A stretch of 64,000 bases of DNA from Tropicimonas sp. IMCC34043 (GTDB lineage: Bacteria; Pseudomonadota; Alphaproteobacteria; Rhodobacterales; Rhodobacteraceae), in NCBI RefSeq assembly GCF_003390845.1, contig NZ_QMEK01000001.1:1240001-1304000 (forward strand), in the 5' to 3' direction. The notes under the pieces were generated by a model. That model saw only the letters and a program-made list of their open reading frames with translations, did no database searches and was not told where the DNA came from. This document shows, in pieces, positions 27,336-36,048 of the stretch (position 1 is the first letter of the stretch; each line of letters opens with the position of its first letter). Both the position numbers and the translations under genes were made by a program.

Positions 27336-28343
27336 TCAGGCCGCCGGCCTCCAGGTGACGACGGTGCCGGCCTTCTGGAACACCAGCGGGTCCGTGGGCT
27401 TGAACTTCCCTGAGACCTCGCCCGAGGCTTCGAGATCCGCAGCCAGGTCGAAGATCAGGGTCGGGGCGCCTGCGTCGAGATTCAGGTTGGCCAGATCGAC
27501 CCATACGACGTTGGGCATGTCGCAGAACTCGAAGTAGTAGCGCTTGTTGGTGCAATCGCTGATCGAGCGCCAGATGGTCGCCGAGATGTTGGGGCGGACG
27601 GGATCGTTTGCGCCGAAGGGTGTGGCCATGTTCCGGATCACGCTCAGCACGCCGGCCACCGCCGCCTGATACGACCCGGGGTCATCGGGCAGTTTCGTCA
27701 GGTAGAAGGCACCGCGTGCGAAGCGGTCTTCGGCCTCCATCGTGCCGGGAATGGGTTTTTTCCCGCCCAGGCCCTCGTACTGCTTCAACAGCACCAGTTG
27801 CTCGTCGAATGGCGGCGAATTTGTCATCACGTTGTACTGGGGGCCGTGGTGAATCTGCGTTTCACCATCGAGAACCTCGACGATTGCGGAGTCGCCGCTT
27901 GGATCCGAAAACGACAGGTGAACCGGGGCGTCCGCCTTTTCCCCCTTGTGGATCAGTTCGATCGGCTGGATCTGAAATGACTTCGCGGCCTCCACCGCCT
28001 CGGCTACCGTCGCGCAGGTGTCGAGGAAATACTGGACCCAAAGAGCGACCGAAAGGCCGGGGCGGGACGGATCCCTCTCACCGTACTTCGACTCTGCCAG
28101 ATACAGGAGATTGACGTTCAGCCCTGCGTCGTTAAGCCCGTCGGCCGTTGCGCAGTCCCAGACCGCGGATACCACGCTGCCGTATTTCGAGGTCCACTGG
28201 AGCGGGTTCACGTCTGTCAGCCCGTCACGCTCGATACCCCTCGGCATCGCCATGAGCTTGGTTCCCATTCTCGCCGTCCAGTCCATGTTCCGTCCGACGA
28301 TGACGGGCTGTCCGTCTGCCTTCCACTGAATGCGTGAGCACAT
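27336..28343 (-). CDS. Ntn linear amide C-N hydrolase (choloylglycine hydrolase/penicillin V acylase family)
   Basis: A 335-residue Ntn hydrolase with Cys at position 2 (MCSRIQW), exposed as the nucleophile after removal of Met. Family residues follow: Arg and Asp in GRNMDWT, a beta-hairpin around DGLNDAGLNVNLLYLAES, then the conserved VMTNSPPFDEQ (Asn) and later Arg in NISATIWRSISD. It has no signal peptide, unlike most of the adjacent genes. Such enzymes cleave bile-salt, penicillin V or acyl-homoserine-lactone amides. GGAGAG precedes ATG 28343. Operon with the M20 gene (59 bp upstream). Confidence 0.83.
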   Translation of the reverse strand: MCSRIQWKADGQPVIVGRNMDWTARMGTKLMAMPRGIERDGLTDVNPLQWTSKYGSVVSAVWDCATADGLNDAGLNVNLLYLAESKYGERDPSRPGLSVALWVQYFLDTCATVAEAVEAAKSFQIQPIELIHKGEKADAPVHLSFSDPSGDSAIVEVLDGETQIHHGPQYNVMTNSPPFDEQLVLLKQYEGLGGKKPIPGTMEAEDRFARGAFYLTKLPDDPGSYQAAVAGVLSVIRNMATPFGANDPVRPNISATIWRSISDCTNKRYYFEFCDMPNVVWVDLANLNLDAGAPTLIFDLAADLEASGEVSGKFKPTDPLVFQKAGTVVTWRPAA

Positions 28344-28402
28344 TTTCTTCTCTCCTAGATGATGTAAAACTGGGCGGCTGCAGCGTCATGGGACGAGTTA
28401 TC

Positions 28403-30019
28403 TCAATTGACTGCCCTATCCCTCAGAGGTTGGCCTACCACGGCATATAGCAGCGCCGGATAGGCGCGCAGGGCTCTCTCCCAACTGGTGAGACGCATGT
28501 ATTCATTGTTACCATGAAAGTTCTCATCCGCCTGCTGAAAGCCGAAAGAGATGAGCTTCGGGCCACCGGCGTCTGCAATGAAAGAGGCCGGACCGACTCC
28601 GCCCCCCACATAGAGAATCTGCGGCGGCTTGCCGAACACCTCGGTCTGGACAGCCTTGCTGATCTGCAAGCCTCGCTCGTTTGTATCGATCCATACAGGG
28701 TTGCAATTCTGCACGTTCGTCATTTCGACTCTCAGGCCCCATGGAACATTTTTCCTGATATGTGCCATAATTTGTTCACGGGTCTTCACGGCATCCATTC
28801 CGGGGCCCAGTCTGGCCATGACCCGGAACCAGGCGGTCTCAGGAATAATGGACGCAGCACCTTCAGTGTAACCGCTCTTTAGTCCGGTGACGTCCAATGA
28901 TCCCCGAATCCACGTCCTTTCAATTGGCGAATAGTCCGCTTCACCGATAAACTGGGGTACCTTGTGGTTTGTGAGAAACGCGTCAAAATCCATGGTGGCC
29001 GAAATGTCAGAAATTTCCAGACGTATCTCTTCCGGCATCTTCATTTGATCGTCGTACCAGCCCTCAATCGCCACGGTGCCGTCATCGTTGTACATAGATG
29101 CGATGACTTTTGCTGCGGCAATGGCCGAATTCGGGACCGCACCGCCGAACCCGCCTGAATGCAGGGGGCCGCTGGCAGAAGTCAGCGTGACCTCAACATC
29201 GGTAAATCCGCGAAAGCTCCTCCAGATCAACCCTTGGCTATCGCTTTGAATAGCAGCATCGACGTTGAAGCCATAATCGGCCTTCGAGATCCATTCTTTC
29301 ATCTCGGGCTCAGCCAGCCATTTCGGCCAGGTCGCGCTGCCGTATTCCTCGGAGCCGTCCAACGTCAGCATGACGTTGACCGGCAATTTTCCGTCGAGTT
29401 TCAACATCGCTTCGAGTGAACTAAGCAGTGCAACAACCGGTCCCTTGTCATCGGTTGCGCCGCGGCCATACATCTTGCCGTCATGGATCTCTGCCGTCCA
29501 GGGATCGGTATTCCACTGGCTCGCGTCCACAGGCTGGACATCGAAGTGGCCATAAAACAATGCGGTCGGCTGGCCCGGAGCGTTCATCCATTCGGCCGTC
29601 AAGGTATAGTACCCATCCGTATTGTGAATGGTGGCATTCTGCATGCCCATGTCGTCCAGTCGTTTCTTGACCCATTCTGCGGCTTTCAGCACGTCAGGAG
29701 CGTGTTCAGGCGCCATGGCCAAGGACTGGATAGCTACCAACTCTTTCAAGTTATTGAGGTGACGCTCATCATTGTCCTTGAAGAAGGTATCATAGGCCCT
29801 GATCTGTTCTTCGCTGGCATGATTGACTTTCAGCAGGCTACCGGCAGCTCCGGGAGCGCCAGGCTGGTCCATTGGCTTGGCATACCCTGGGTCAACATTG
29901 TCGTACGCGCCCGCTTTTTTAAGTGCGTCTGCGTTTCTGGGATCCTGGGCGAAGGTGGCGCCTGTCCCCAGGATGGTCAGGAAGGCTGACACGGCGATTG
30001 CGGTGAATACCCGTTTCAT
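28403..30019 (-). CDS. Exported M20-family metallopeptidase/deacylase
   Basis: A 538-residue protein with a Sec signal peptide (cleavage near FAQ, residue 25) followed by an M20 dizinc peptidase: metal ligands in GHFDVQPVD, bridging Asp in RGATDDKGP, catalytic Glu-Glu in GSEEYGS, further ligands later and the His in ENFHGNNEYMRL. A lid/dimerisation domain lies between. ATG 30019 has a strong GGAGGAG. Substrates are probably dipeptides or N-acyl amino acids. It lies 38 bp after the amidohydrolase gene. Confidence 0.88.
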   Translation of the reverse strand: MKRVFTAIAVSAFLTILGTGATFAQDPRNADALKKAGAYDNVDPGYAKPMDQPGAPGAAGSLLKVNHASEEQIRAYDTFFKDNDERHLNNLKELVAIQSLAMAPEHAPDVLKAAEWVKKRLDDMGMQNATIHNTDGYYTLTAEWMNAPGQPTALFYGHFDVQPVDASQWNTDPWTAEIHDGKMYGRGATDDKGPVVALLSSLEAMLKLDGKLPVNVMLTLDGSEEYGSATWPKWLAEPEMKEWISKADYGFNVDAAIQSDSQGLIWRSFRGFTDVEVTLTSASGPLHSGGFGGAVPNSAIAAAKVIASMYNDDGTVAIEGWYDDQMKMPEEIRLEISDISATMDFDAFLTNHKVPQFIGEADYSPIERTWIRGSLDVTGLKSGYTEGAASIIPETAWFRVMARLGPGMDAVKTREQIMAHIRKNVPWGLRVEMTNVQNCNPVWIDTNERGLQISKAVQTEVFGKPPQILYVGGGVGPASFIADAGGPKLISFGFQQADENFHGNNEYMRLTSWERALRAYPALLYAVVGQPLRDRAVN

Positions 30020-30057
30020 CGTTTTCTCCTCCGTATTATCGTATCTTCGTCCGATAA

Positions 30058-31398
30058 TCATTTGACGGTGTTCTTGTAGATCTTCCCGTCCTTCATGATC
30101 ACCAGGAAGTTCTTCCAGGGGTCGGCGATCAACTGGATGTTCTCGAGCGGGTTGCCATCCACGAGCAGTAGATCGGCGAGTGCGCCTTCTTCGACGACAC
30201 CGTTCTTGCCGGGATAAGGATCGCGGGGGCCAGACATCTTGAAGATTTCCTGGTTCAGGCTGGTGCCGATCCGGAGGACCTCGGCCGGCTCATACCAGCG
30301 CGTCAGCTTGGCGAGTTGGGCGCCTTGTCGGCGCGTCAATTCGGGGTCGTTCTGACTATCGGTGCCGAACCCGGCCTTGATGCCGTACTTCTTGGCGAGT
30401 TCATAGGCATTGTCGGTGCCAGAGATCATCTGCTGATATTTCTGTTCCTGGAACGAGCCCGGCGGGAACTGGATCGCATCCTGATCGTCGAGGAAGGGCT
30501 GCAAGCACAGGACGGCGCTGTTTTCAGCGATCATCTTCGCGGTCTCTTCGTCCAGCAACTGTCCGTGCTCGATGCTCTTGACGCCGGCGCGCAGGGCCGC
30601 CTGTATTGCCTTCGGTGTGTAGGCGTGTACGGCGACATATGTGTTCCATGTCTCTGCCACCTCGACTGCGGCTTTGAGTTCGTCACCGACGAACTGGCTG
30701 ACGTCGAGCGGATCCGATGGAGACGCAACGCCGCCGCCGGCGGTCAACTTGATCTGCGATGCCCCCTTCATCAGGTTTTCGCGAACCCGCTGCATCACGG
30801 CGGGGACGCCGTCCGTAACCGCCATCAGACCAAACTGCTCTTGGGGAGTGAGGTCGCGCCCAAGCCCCCTTGGAACTTCGATCGGGTTGCGGAAATCGGC
30901 GTGGCCGGATGTTTGTGTGATAAGTGCCCCGGATGGGTAGATTCGAGGTCCCTCATACAGCCCCTCGTCGATTGCTCTCTTAAGGCCGAAGACGGGACCG
31001 CCCATGTCGCGGACTGTCGTGAAGCCTCGCATGAGCGTATCTCTCGCCCCGGCGGCCGCGACGAGAGTGAAGTAGTCGAGGCCGGAGGCCAGTAACACAT
31101 TGTTTGTGGTGTTTGCCTGAACGACGTGCCAGTGGCAGTCCGACAGCCCTGGCATCAGCGTTCGGCCGCCGCCATCAATGACGGTGGCGCCGTCCGCGGC
31201 AATGGCCTCGGCGGAGACCAACTTGATCAGGTTGCCCTCGACCAGCACGTTGACGTTCTCCGTCAGCGCTTCGCTCATGCCGTCGAAGACGTTGACGTTG
31301 GTGAACAGCGTTTTCGGCTCAGGCGCGGACTGCTGGGCGGCCGCCGGGACGGTAATTGCGGTGGCCAGCGCTGCAAACAGACATTTGAACGAATTCAT
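30058..31398 (-). CDS. Exported amidohydrolase, imidazolonepropionase/prolidase-like
   Basis: A 446-residue metal-dependent hydrolase with a Sec signal peptide (cleavage after AAA, near 21). TIM-barrel ligands are the H-x-H of SDCHWHV, the carbamylated-Lys candidate in IKLTAGGG, His in VAVHAYTP, His in SIEHGQL and Asp in GTDSQND. The family includes enzymes acting on peptides and lactone/amide substrates such as Sgx/Xaa-Pro dipeptidases. First gene of the hydrolase cluster by transcription order. Confidence 0.87.
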   Translation of the reverse strand: MNSFKCLFAALATAITVPAAAQQSAPEPKTLFTNVNVFDGMSEALTENVNVLVEGNLIKLVSAEAIAADGATVIDGGGRTLMPGLSDCHWHVVQANTTNNVLLASGLDYFTLVAAAGARDTLMRGFTTVRDMGGPVFGLKRAIDEGLYEGPRIYPSGALITQTSGHADFRNPIEVPRGLGRDLTPQEQFGLMAVTDGVPAVMQRVRENLMKGASQIKLTAGGGVASPSDPLDVSQFVGDELKAAVEVAETWNTYVAVHAYTPKAIQAALRAGVKSIEHGQLLDEETAKMIAENSAVLCLQPFLDDQDAIQFPPGSFQEQKYQQMISGTDNAYELAKKYGIKAGFGTDSQNDPELTRRQGAQLAKLTRWYEPAEVLRIGTSLNQEIFKMSGPRDPYPGKNGVVEEGALADLLLVDGNPLENIQLIADPWKNFLVIMKDGKIYKNTVK

Positions 31399-31626
31399 CG
31401 GACGTACTCCGTGCTTACGTTGGTAGTTTGGTTCCCGCTTTACGTGTCGTGACGACAGCCGCAGCCCTCGCCGATCGCGGGTTTCGATCCGTCGCGCTCC
31501 ATCGGTCCCGGGCTCGGGCCTTGGCCGACGGTGACCGCGCCCGTCGTGCTAGGGACAGGCGAGGAGATTTCTCAGCGTTGGCCGAGACCGAATGGCTGGC
31601 CGCTGCGATGGGCGAGAAAAACGTGT

Positions 31627-31947
31627 TCATCGACGAGATCCTTTGTCGTCGTGCGGGTTCTGAAGCGCGCAGAACTCGGCTTTCCCAGACGTTGCTGGTC
31701 CTGCCGTATCGGTGTCTGGGCGTCGCAGGTGCGCCGCGAGTTCCCCAGCGAGTTCGCCGACCAGCATCCTGTACTGCGCGGCCTTGGCCGTGCCTTCCGG
31801 GCCGGCAGCCTCCCAGTAGCGCAGGGCACCTAGGGCGTCGCAGAAATCGCAGCAGATGGTCCGCAGGCATTCATCCGTCTTCAGTCTCCGGCGGATTGCG
31901 AATTCCTGATCGGGGAAATGTTGATAGAGGGCCGTAAAGGTTGACAT
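31627..31947 (-). CDS. Small hypothetical protein
   Basis: A 106-residue, predominantly helical protein: the segment ECLRTICCDFCDALGALRYWE followed by AAQYRMLVGELAGELAAHL looks like a family of small soluble proteins found in proteobacteria with arrangements of a hydrophobic helix and an LVxEL helix. No function is known to me. It is transcribed toward the hydrolase cluster; no other convincing ORF lies between 31399 and 31626. Confidence 0.5.
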   Translation of the reverse strand: MSTFTALYQHFPDQEFAIRRRLKTDECLRTICCDFCDALGALRYWEAAGPEGTAKAAQYRMLVGELAGELAAHLRRPDTDTAGPATSGKAEFCALQNPHDDKGSRR

Positions 31948-32170
31948 GGTGGACTACCGCCGCAGCCAGACTCATGGTCTTAATCGTCTACGGTCAAAGT
32001 CCGGTCGCCAACGTGCGAACATGTTACATCGCCTCTGTTTCCCAGCGAAAAATTCCACTATCATACTGAAACTAATATATAATTCATGATATCGTTAATG
32101 GTGCGCAATGCCTTCCGGAGTGGCGCCCGAGGCCGGACTATGTTAGGATCGGGCAGTCACGAACCTGCCG
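31948..32170. other. AT-rich divergent intergenic region
   Basis: 223 bp between the small minus-strand gene and the plus-strand TPR gene. The middle (about 32040-32100) is markedly AT-rich (runs such as CTAATATATAATTC) in an otherwise GC-rich region, as expected of a divergent promoter region. Exact promoter elements cannot be fixed. Confidence 0.45.
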
Positions 32171-33991
32171 GTGGACGTGATCGTCGCGCGGCCCAAGCCA
32201 TGCCATTCGGAGGGGGAGTTGAGATCCGATCAAACCCATCCCTCGTCAACGGCGAAGGTGGAACCCGGCAAGGACGAGATCCGCGAGCAGTTGGAGCGAA
32301 TCCTGGCCAACCGCGGTTTCGTGTCCAGTCCCGCGCGGCGAGAGATGCTGCGCTACGTGGTGGAGCAGACGCTTGCTGGCCACGACGATCTGCTGAAGGG
32401 CACGGCGATCGGGTTGGCAGTCTTTGGCCGCGACGCGGATTTCGACCAGACCTCTGACCCGATTGTGCGCATCGAGGCCCGTCGTCTGCGCCGAGATCTG
32501 GACACCTACTACATGGGATCGGGCACGGACGATCCCGTGCGGATCAGCATCCCGAAAGGCGGATATCGCCCGCAGTTCGACGTCCGGCCAGCGGTATCGG
32601 CGGTCAGCCCGCCCGATCCACCGGCGCCGGTCGGCGGCGCACAGTCTGCCCGTCGAAGCGGCGCAGGCGCCTGGGTGGGCCGCATGGCAGCGGGGCTGCT
32701 GGCCGTCGTCTTGCTTGGCCTCGGCGCGTCCCTCCTCCTGCAGGGACGGGAAGAGGGTCGCGTGGACCCCGTCGCGGCGTCGGCGGTCTCGCCGCCGTCC
32801 GTGCTGGTGCGCCCGTTCGAAGCTCGGAGTGCGGATGCTTCGGATCAGTATCTCGCCGACGGGGTAACTGAGACCCTGATCGCCAGTCTCATGCACTTTC
32901 CGGATCTCCGCCTCTATTCCGTTGGAGACAGCTTCCGCCTGAGGGACGGAGAAGACACGAGCCTTTCGCCCTCGGAAGACGCCACTTTCACGGTCGAGGG
33001 CAGCGTTCGGACCGAGGCGGGCCGGGTTCAGGTCCTGGCCCGAATGACCGATGGCAACCAGCGCGTGCTCTGGAGCGGATCCTTCCTCCGCGAGCTAACC
33101 GGAAGGAACTTTCTGGCCCTGCAGGACGAAATTGCTTCCGAGATCGCAAGCGCCCTCGGCCAGCCCTATGGTGTGATCCGCACCACATTGGCGCGCGATC
33201 TCTCAGACCTGCCCGACCCCGACCTCTCCGGCTTTGCCTGCGTGCTGAAGGCCTACGACTACAGACGAACGAGCAAGACCGAGCTTTACCGCCCGACCAG
33301 GGATTGCCTCGAAGCCGCCGTCAAGGCGGATCCCGAATATGCCGAAGCCTGGGCAATGCTGACCTACCTGCGCATGGATGCGGGACGGTATGGATACGAT
33401 GAGGGCGTCAGCCGTGAGAGCGCCTTCAAGCTTGCAAGCGACGCGGGTGTACGGGCGCTCGCCCTCGACCCCCAGAACGTTCAGGCCCTGAAGGCCCTTT
33501 CATTCATCTCGCACTACACGGGCAATTACGCGCAGGCCCAGGAGCTTGCGCGGCGCGCGCTGGACGCTAACCCCTACGATCCCGATACGATGGCGCAATT
33601 GGGCTGGCGTCTTGCCGTTCGAGGCAACTTCGCAGAGGGCATTCCGTATATGCGCGACGCCGTGGAGCGGTCAATCAATCCTGCCCCGTGGTATTTCCAC
33701 ATGATCGCGATCGATCACCTGATGCGGCAGGAATACCCTCAGATGCTGGAGGCTGCCGAGCGCGCGTCGGCCGACGGATCCAGCATCAGCCAGTCGCTGT
33801 TGGCCATCGCTCACGGCGCCCTTGGCCACCAGTTGGAAGCAGACAAGGCGCTGGAGCTGATGGCCCGGAAATGGCCCCTGCTCGGAGAGGATCCAGCCGC
33901 CGCCTACGCCGTCCATCACGTGAGCGATGAGATTTCGGCAGCAATCGTGTCCGGTCTCGAGCAGGCTGGCTGGGATTCCCCCAAGCGCTGA
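32171..33991 (+). CDS. Winged-helix / TolB-like / TPR regulatory protein
   Basis: A 606-residue protein with an N-terminal segment (residues about 30-120) typical of adenylate-cyclase-associated winged-helix domains, including DQTSDPIVRIEARRLRRDL and SIPKGGYRPQF, one membrane helix near 170-192, a TolB-N-like domain (SVLVRPFEARSADASDQYLADGVTETLI, about 215-242) and TPR-like helical repeats from about 370 to the end. Relatives act as transmembrane regulators, but the N-terminal domain lacks a clear wing-helix signature I can verify. The start is GTG 32171; later ATGs also fit. It lies next to the hydrolase cluster and may regulate it. Confidence 0.7.
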   Translation: MDVIVARPKPCHSEGELRSDQTHPSSTAKVEPGKDEIREQLERILANRGFVSSPARREMLRYVVEQTLAGHDDLLKGTAIGLAVFGRDADFDQTSDPIVRIEARRLRRDLDTYYMGSGTDDPVRISIPKGGYRPQFDVRPAVSAVSPPDPPAPVGGAQSARRSGAGAWVGRMAAGLLAVVLLGLGASLLLQGREEGRVDPVAASAVSPPSVLVRPFEARSADASDQYLADGVTETLIASLMHFPDLRLYSVGDSFRLRDGEDTSLSPSEDATFTVEGSVRTEAGRVQVLARMTDGNQRVLWSGSFLRELTGRNFLALQDEIASEIASALGQPYGVIRTTLARDLSDLPDPDLSGFACVLKAYDYRRTSKTELYRPTRDCLEAAVKADPEYAEAWAMLTYLRMDAGRYGYDEGVSRESAFKLASDAGVRALALDPQNVQALKALSFISHYTGNYAQAQELARRALDANPYDPDTMAQLGWRLAVRGNFAEGIPYMRDAVERSINPAPWYFHMIAIDHLMRQEYPQMLEAAERASADGSSISQSLLAIAHGALGHQLEADKALELMARKWPLLGEDPAAAYAVHHVSDEISAAIVSGLEQAGWDSPKR

Positions 33992-34236
33992 GAAGGGTGC
34001 TGAAAGCCGAATTTCTTGCGACCGGTGCCGCTCCGAAGCCGCAGACGCCGCGGGCCGGAGCCACGATTGCGTGGTGTTGCCGTCAACCGCCATTTGACTG
34101 CGCACTGATCGCTGAGGGTCGCGTTGGCCGGCTGTCGTTCGTCAGAGATATCTGCAGTAACCGGAAGAGCCGTGAAGATCCCGGAAGAGCGCGCACCGAG
34201 GCCTCTCATCGTGCCGCGTCTGTCCCTGAAGGGTAC
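33992..34236. other. Intergenic region without recognised gene
   Basis: About 245 bp between the TPR gene and the promoter of the split host tRNA. An ORF spans it but does not look like a protein. No hairpin with a U-tract was noticed. Confidence 0.4.
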
Positions 34237-34265
34237 TTGACCGGCCCGAATGGTCGCCATATCTA
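34237..34265 (+). promoter_or_regulatory. Promoter of the split host tRNA-Gly, now reading into the element
   Basis: TTGACC at 34237-34242 and TATCTA at 34260-34265 are separated by exactly 17 bp, and the tRNA 5' end begins 10 nt later at 34275. This is a good sigma-70-type promoter. Because integration has removed the 3' half of the tRNA, transcription from it now runs through attL toward the integrase gene at 34454. Confidence 0.6.
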
Positions 34266-34274
34266 CGGTCGGGC

Positions 34275-34311
34275 GCGGGTGTAGTTCAATGGTAGAACGG
34301 CAGCTTCCCAA
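34275..34311 (+). pseudogene. 5' half of host tRNA-Gly(CCC), cut in the anticodon loop (attL)
   Basis: The acceptor strand GCGGGTG, D arm GTTC-loop-GAAC, left anticodon stem GCAGC and loop TTCCCAA are present, then element sequence begins. The missing half lies 14.7 kb away at 49023-49066; joining both restores perfect acceptor, D, anticodon and T stems. The gene as it stands cannot give a mature tRNA. Confidence 0.9.
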
Positions 34312-34318
34312 ACATACG
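34305..34318 (+). repeat. attL core: TTCCCAA followed by arm ACATACG
   Basis: The 7-bp core TTCCCAA (34305-34311) is followed by ACATACG (34312-34318). At the other end CGTATGT (49016-49022) precedes the same core. In the excised circle these would form a symmetric site: CGTATGT, core, ACATACG. This is the expected layout of a tyrosine-recombinase core site with a 7-bp crossover region. Confidence 0.8.
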
Positions 34319-34421
34319 CGTTTACCCCCGACACCTTTGAGAACGTTGCAAGACGGTTGATTTCATTGCACTAATCGCCGCAACGTCACCACGACGTGTT
34401 ATACCGCGTCCCAATCGGCGA

Positions 34422-34441
34422 CCTACAAAGCGCCTACAAAG
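34422..34441 (+). repeat. Left arm-type repeats CCTACAAAG x2
   Basis: CCTACAAAG at 34422-34430 and 34433-34441, 11 bp apart, just before the integrase start. The same word recurs with the same spacing at the right end of the element. Likely integrase arm-binding sites. Confidence 0.6.
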
Positions 34442-34453
34442 TGGTGATGAGAG

Positions 34454-35542
34454 ATGTCCAAACGCACAACGGTCAAGCTGACCGAAACCTCCTGCAAAGG
34501 TGCGCCTGCAAACGCGAAGCTCTGGGACTCAGAGATCAAGGGGTTCGCGCTGTTCACAGGCAAGACGACGAAGACCTTCTACTTTCAGAAGGACGTTCAC
34601 GGCAGAACGACGCGCGTGAAGATCGGCAACTTCCCCGAGGTGTCGGCGGGCATCGCGCGCGGCGAAGCGATCCAGCTTGCCGCCGAACATGCGACGGGCG
34701 TCGCAGCGAAGAAGCTGCGGGCCAAGCGGATACCCACGCTTGAGGACGCAACGACGGCTTACCTCGCGCGCCCGAAACTGCGGTCTGAGCACAACAAGGA
34801 CTCCGTTCAGCGGCAGGTTCACAACCACTTGAAAGACTGGCTCAAGAAGCCGCTCGACGAGATCACGAAGGACATGTGTGTGAAGGCACACGCGCGCATC
34901 GCACCGAACGGTCAACGGGCGGCGAACCATGTCCTCAAGTCATTCCGTTCAATCTACAACCACGCGCGGCGTGTCCACGATCTGCCCGAATGCCCGACGA
35001 TGGCGATTGAGTGGTTCCCTGAACTGCCGTCGCAAGAGATCATCGACGATCTCGGCGCGTGGCGCGATGCCGTGTCAGCCCTCGAAAACCCTGTTCACAC
35101 GGCCTACTATCGCTTCTTGCTGTTCACGGGCCTTCGCTTCGACGAGGCGCGTTCTCTGCGGTGGGATCAGGTTCACGATGACCACCTGCACCTGCCCATG
35201 ACGAAGAACGGACGCGCTTTCGACCTGCCCCTGTTCGACCTGCACCACGAGGTGTTGAAGCCGATGCGGCAGTTTCACAGCGAGTATGTTTTCCCCGGCA
35301 CGCGTCACGCCGTGCACCTGAAATCGCCTGAGCGCATCGCATGGTCGGCACACACGCATCGGCGCACCTTCGCGACCATCGCGACGACGGAGGCAGAACT
35401 GCTTGAGGAAACAGTCGGTCGGCTGCTGAACCACACGCCCGCATCTGTGACAGGGGCACATTATATCGTGGTTGACCACCAGAAACTCCGCAAGCCAATG
35501 GGTCAGGTCGTCGAGGCGTTTAAACGCATGGACCTGATCTGA
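34454..35542 (+). CDS. int: Tyrosine recombinase (integrase)
   Basis: A 362-residue phage-type integrase. An N-terminal arm-binding domain of the DUF4102 style (residues 1-90, including LWDSEIKGFALF and VKIGNFPEVS) is followed by a SAM-like core-binding region and the catalytic domain: Arg in TGLRFDEARSLRW, Lys in MTKNGR, His-x-x-Arg in HTHRRTF, His in LLNHT and nucleophile Tyr in GAHYIVV. All six catalytic positions appear present. ATG 34454 is 143 bp from attL, with arm-type repeats in between. Confidence 0.93.
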   Translation: MSKRTTVKLTETSCKGAPANAKLWDSEIKGFALFTGKTTKTFYFQKDVHGRTTRVKIGNFPEVSAGIARGEAIQLAAEHATGVAAKKLRAKRIPTLEDATTAYLARPKLRSEHNKDSVQRQVHNHLKDWLKKPLDEITKDMCVKAHARIAPNGQRAANHVLKSFRSIYNHARRVHDLPECPTMAIEWFPELPSQEIIDDLGAWRDAVSALENPVHTAYYRFLLFTGLRFDEARSLRWDQVHDDHLHLPMTKNGRAFDLPLFDLHHEVLKPMRQFHSEYVFPGTRHAVHLKSPERIAWSAHTHRRTFATIATTEAELLEETVGRLLNHTPASVTGAHYIVVDHQKLRKPMGQVVEAFKRMDLI

Positions 35543-35558
35543 CTGCGCGTTTAAACGC
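35516..35558. repeat. Tandem 31-bp repeat with palindrome GCGTTTAAACGC
   Basis: The 12-bp palindrome GCGTTTAAACGC occurs at 35516-35527 and again at 35547-35558, each followed within 11 bp by CCTGAT, giving two tandem copies of a unit 31 bp long that straddle the integrase stop codon. A perfect palindrome spaced about three helical turns apart looks like a repressor or excisionase operator. Confidence 0.6.
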
Positions 35559-35839
35559 AACTACCTGATTTAGTGAGATTTTCTACTTGATAAGACTTGC
35601 AGGACGGTCGAAGGCGCGCTATCTTTCGACTCGTTAGAAACCCGTCTTGGCCGTGATGGAACGTGCACGGCTCAAGGCTGCGGATTGACCCGAGAGGGTT
35701 GACCACGGGGATCAACAGAGTTGGGTGGTTGTGGGTCAGCCAATAGTGATCCCATCCAAGCTTATGGAAAGCTGAGAAGCCAAGCTCTGCCTCGGGACGC
35801 GCAGCGAGACATCCAACCCTTGAACGGGAGATGTCTACT

Positions 35840-36046
35840 ATGCGTGCATCCACGACTGAACTGATCGACCCTGCCTTCGATACGGCGCAAGCCGCTCACT
35901 ACATCGGCTACTCCAAATCCACCCTCGAATGGTGGCGCACGGATGGTCGCGGTCCCCGCTACTACAAGGCCGCTGGCCGCGTTCGCTATCGTAAGTCCCA
36001 TCTCGATGAATGGCTCGCGAGAGGCCTCGTCGAAACGCGGGGCTGA
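35840..36046 (+). CDS. Excisionase/AlpA-like helix-turn-helix protein
   Basis: A 68-residue protein built around a MerR/excisionase-type winged helix: FDTAQAAHYIGYSKSTLEWWRTDG, then the typical GPRYYKAAGRVRYRKSHLDEWL. GGGAG at 35826-35830 sits at good distance from ATG 35840; the upstream ATG 35831 is too close. Such proteins act as recombination directionality factors or early activators (AlpA-like). The stop is 2 bp before the primase ATG, so both are probably co-translated. Confidence 0.85.
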   Translation: MRASTTELIDPAFDTAQAAHYIGYSKSTLEWWRTDGRGPRYYKAAGRVRYRKSHLDEWLARGLVETRG

Positions 36047-36048
36047 TC

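Noticed and set aside
31415-31937. Long ORFs on both strands across 31415-31937
   Set aside because: Composition is typical of shadow frames in high-GC DNA (Arg/Ala-rich, no domain); only the 106-residue minus-strand ORF at 31627-31947 looks like protein.
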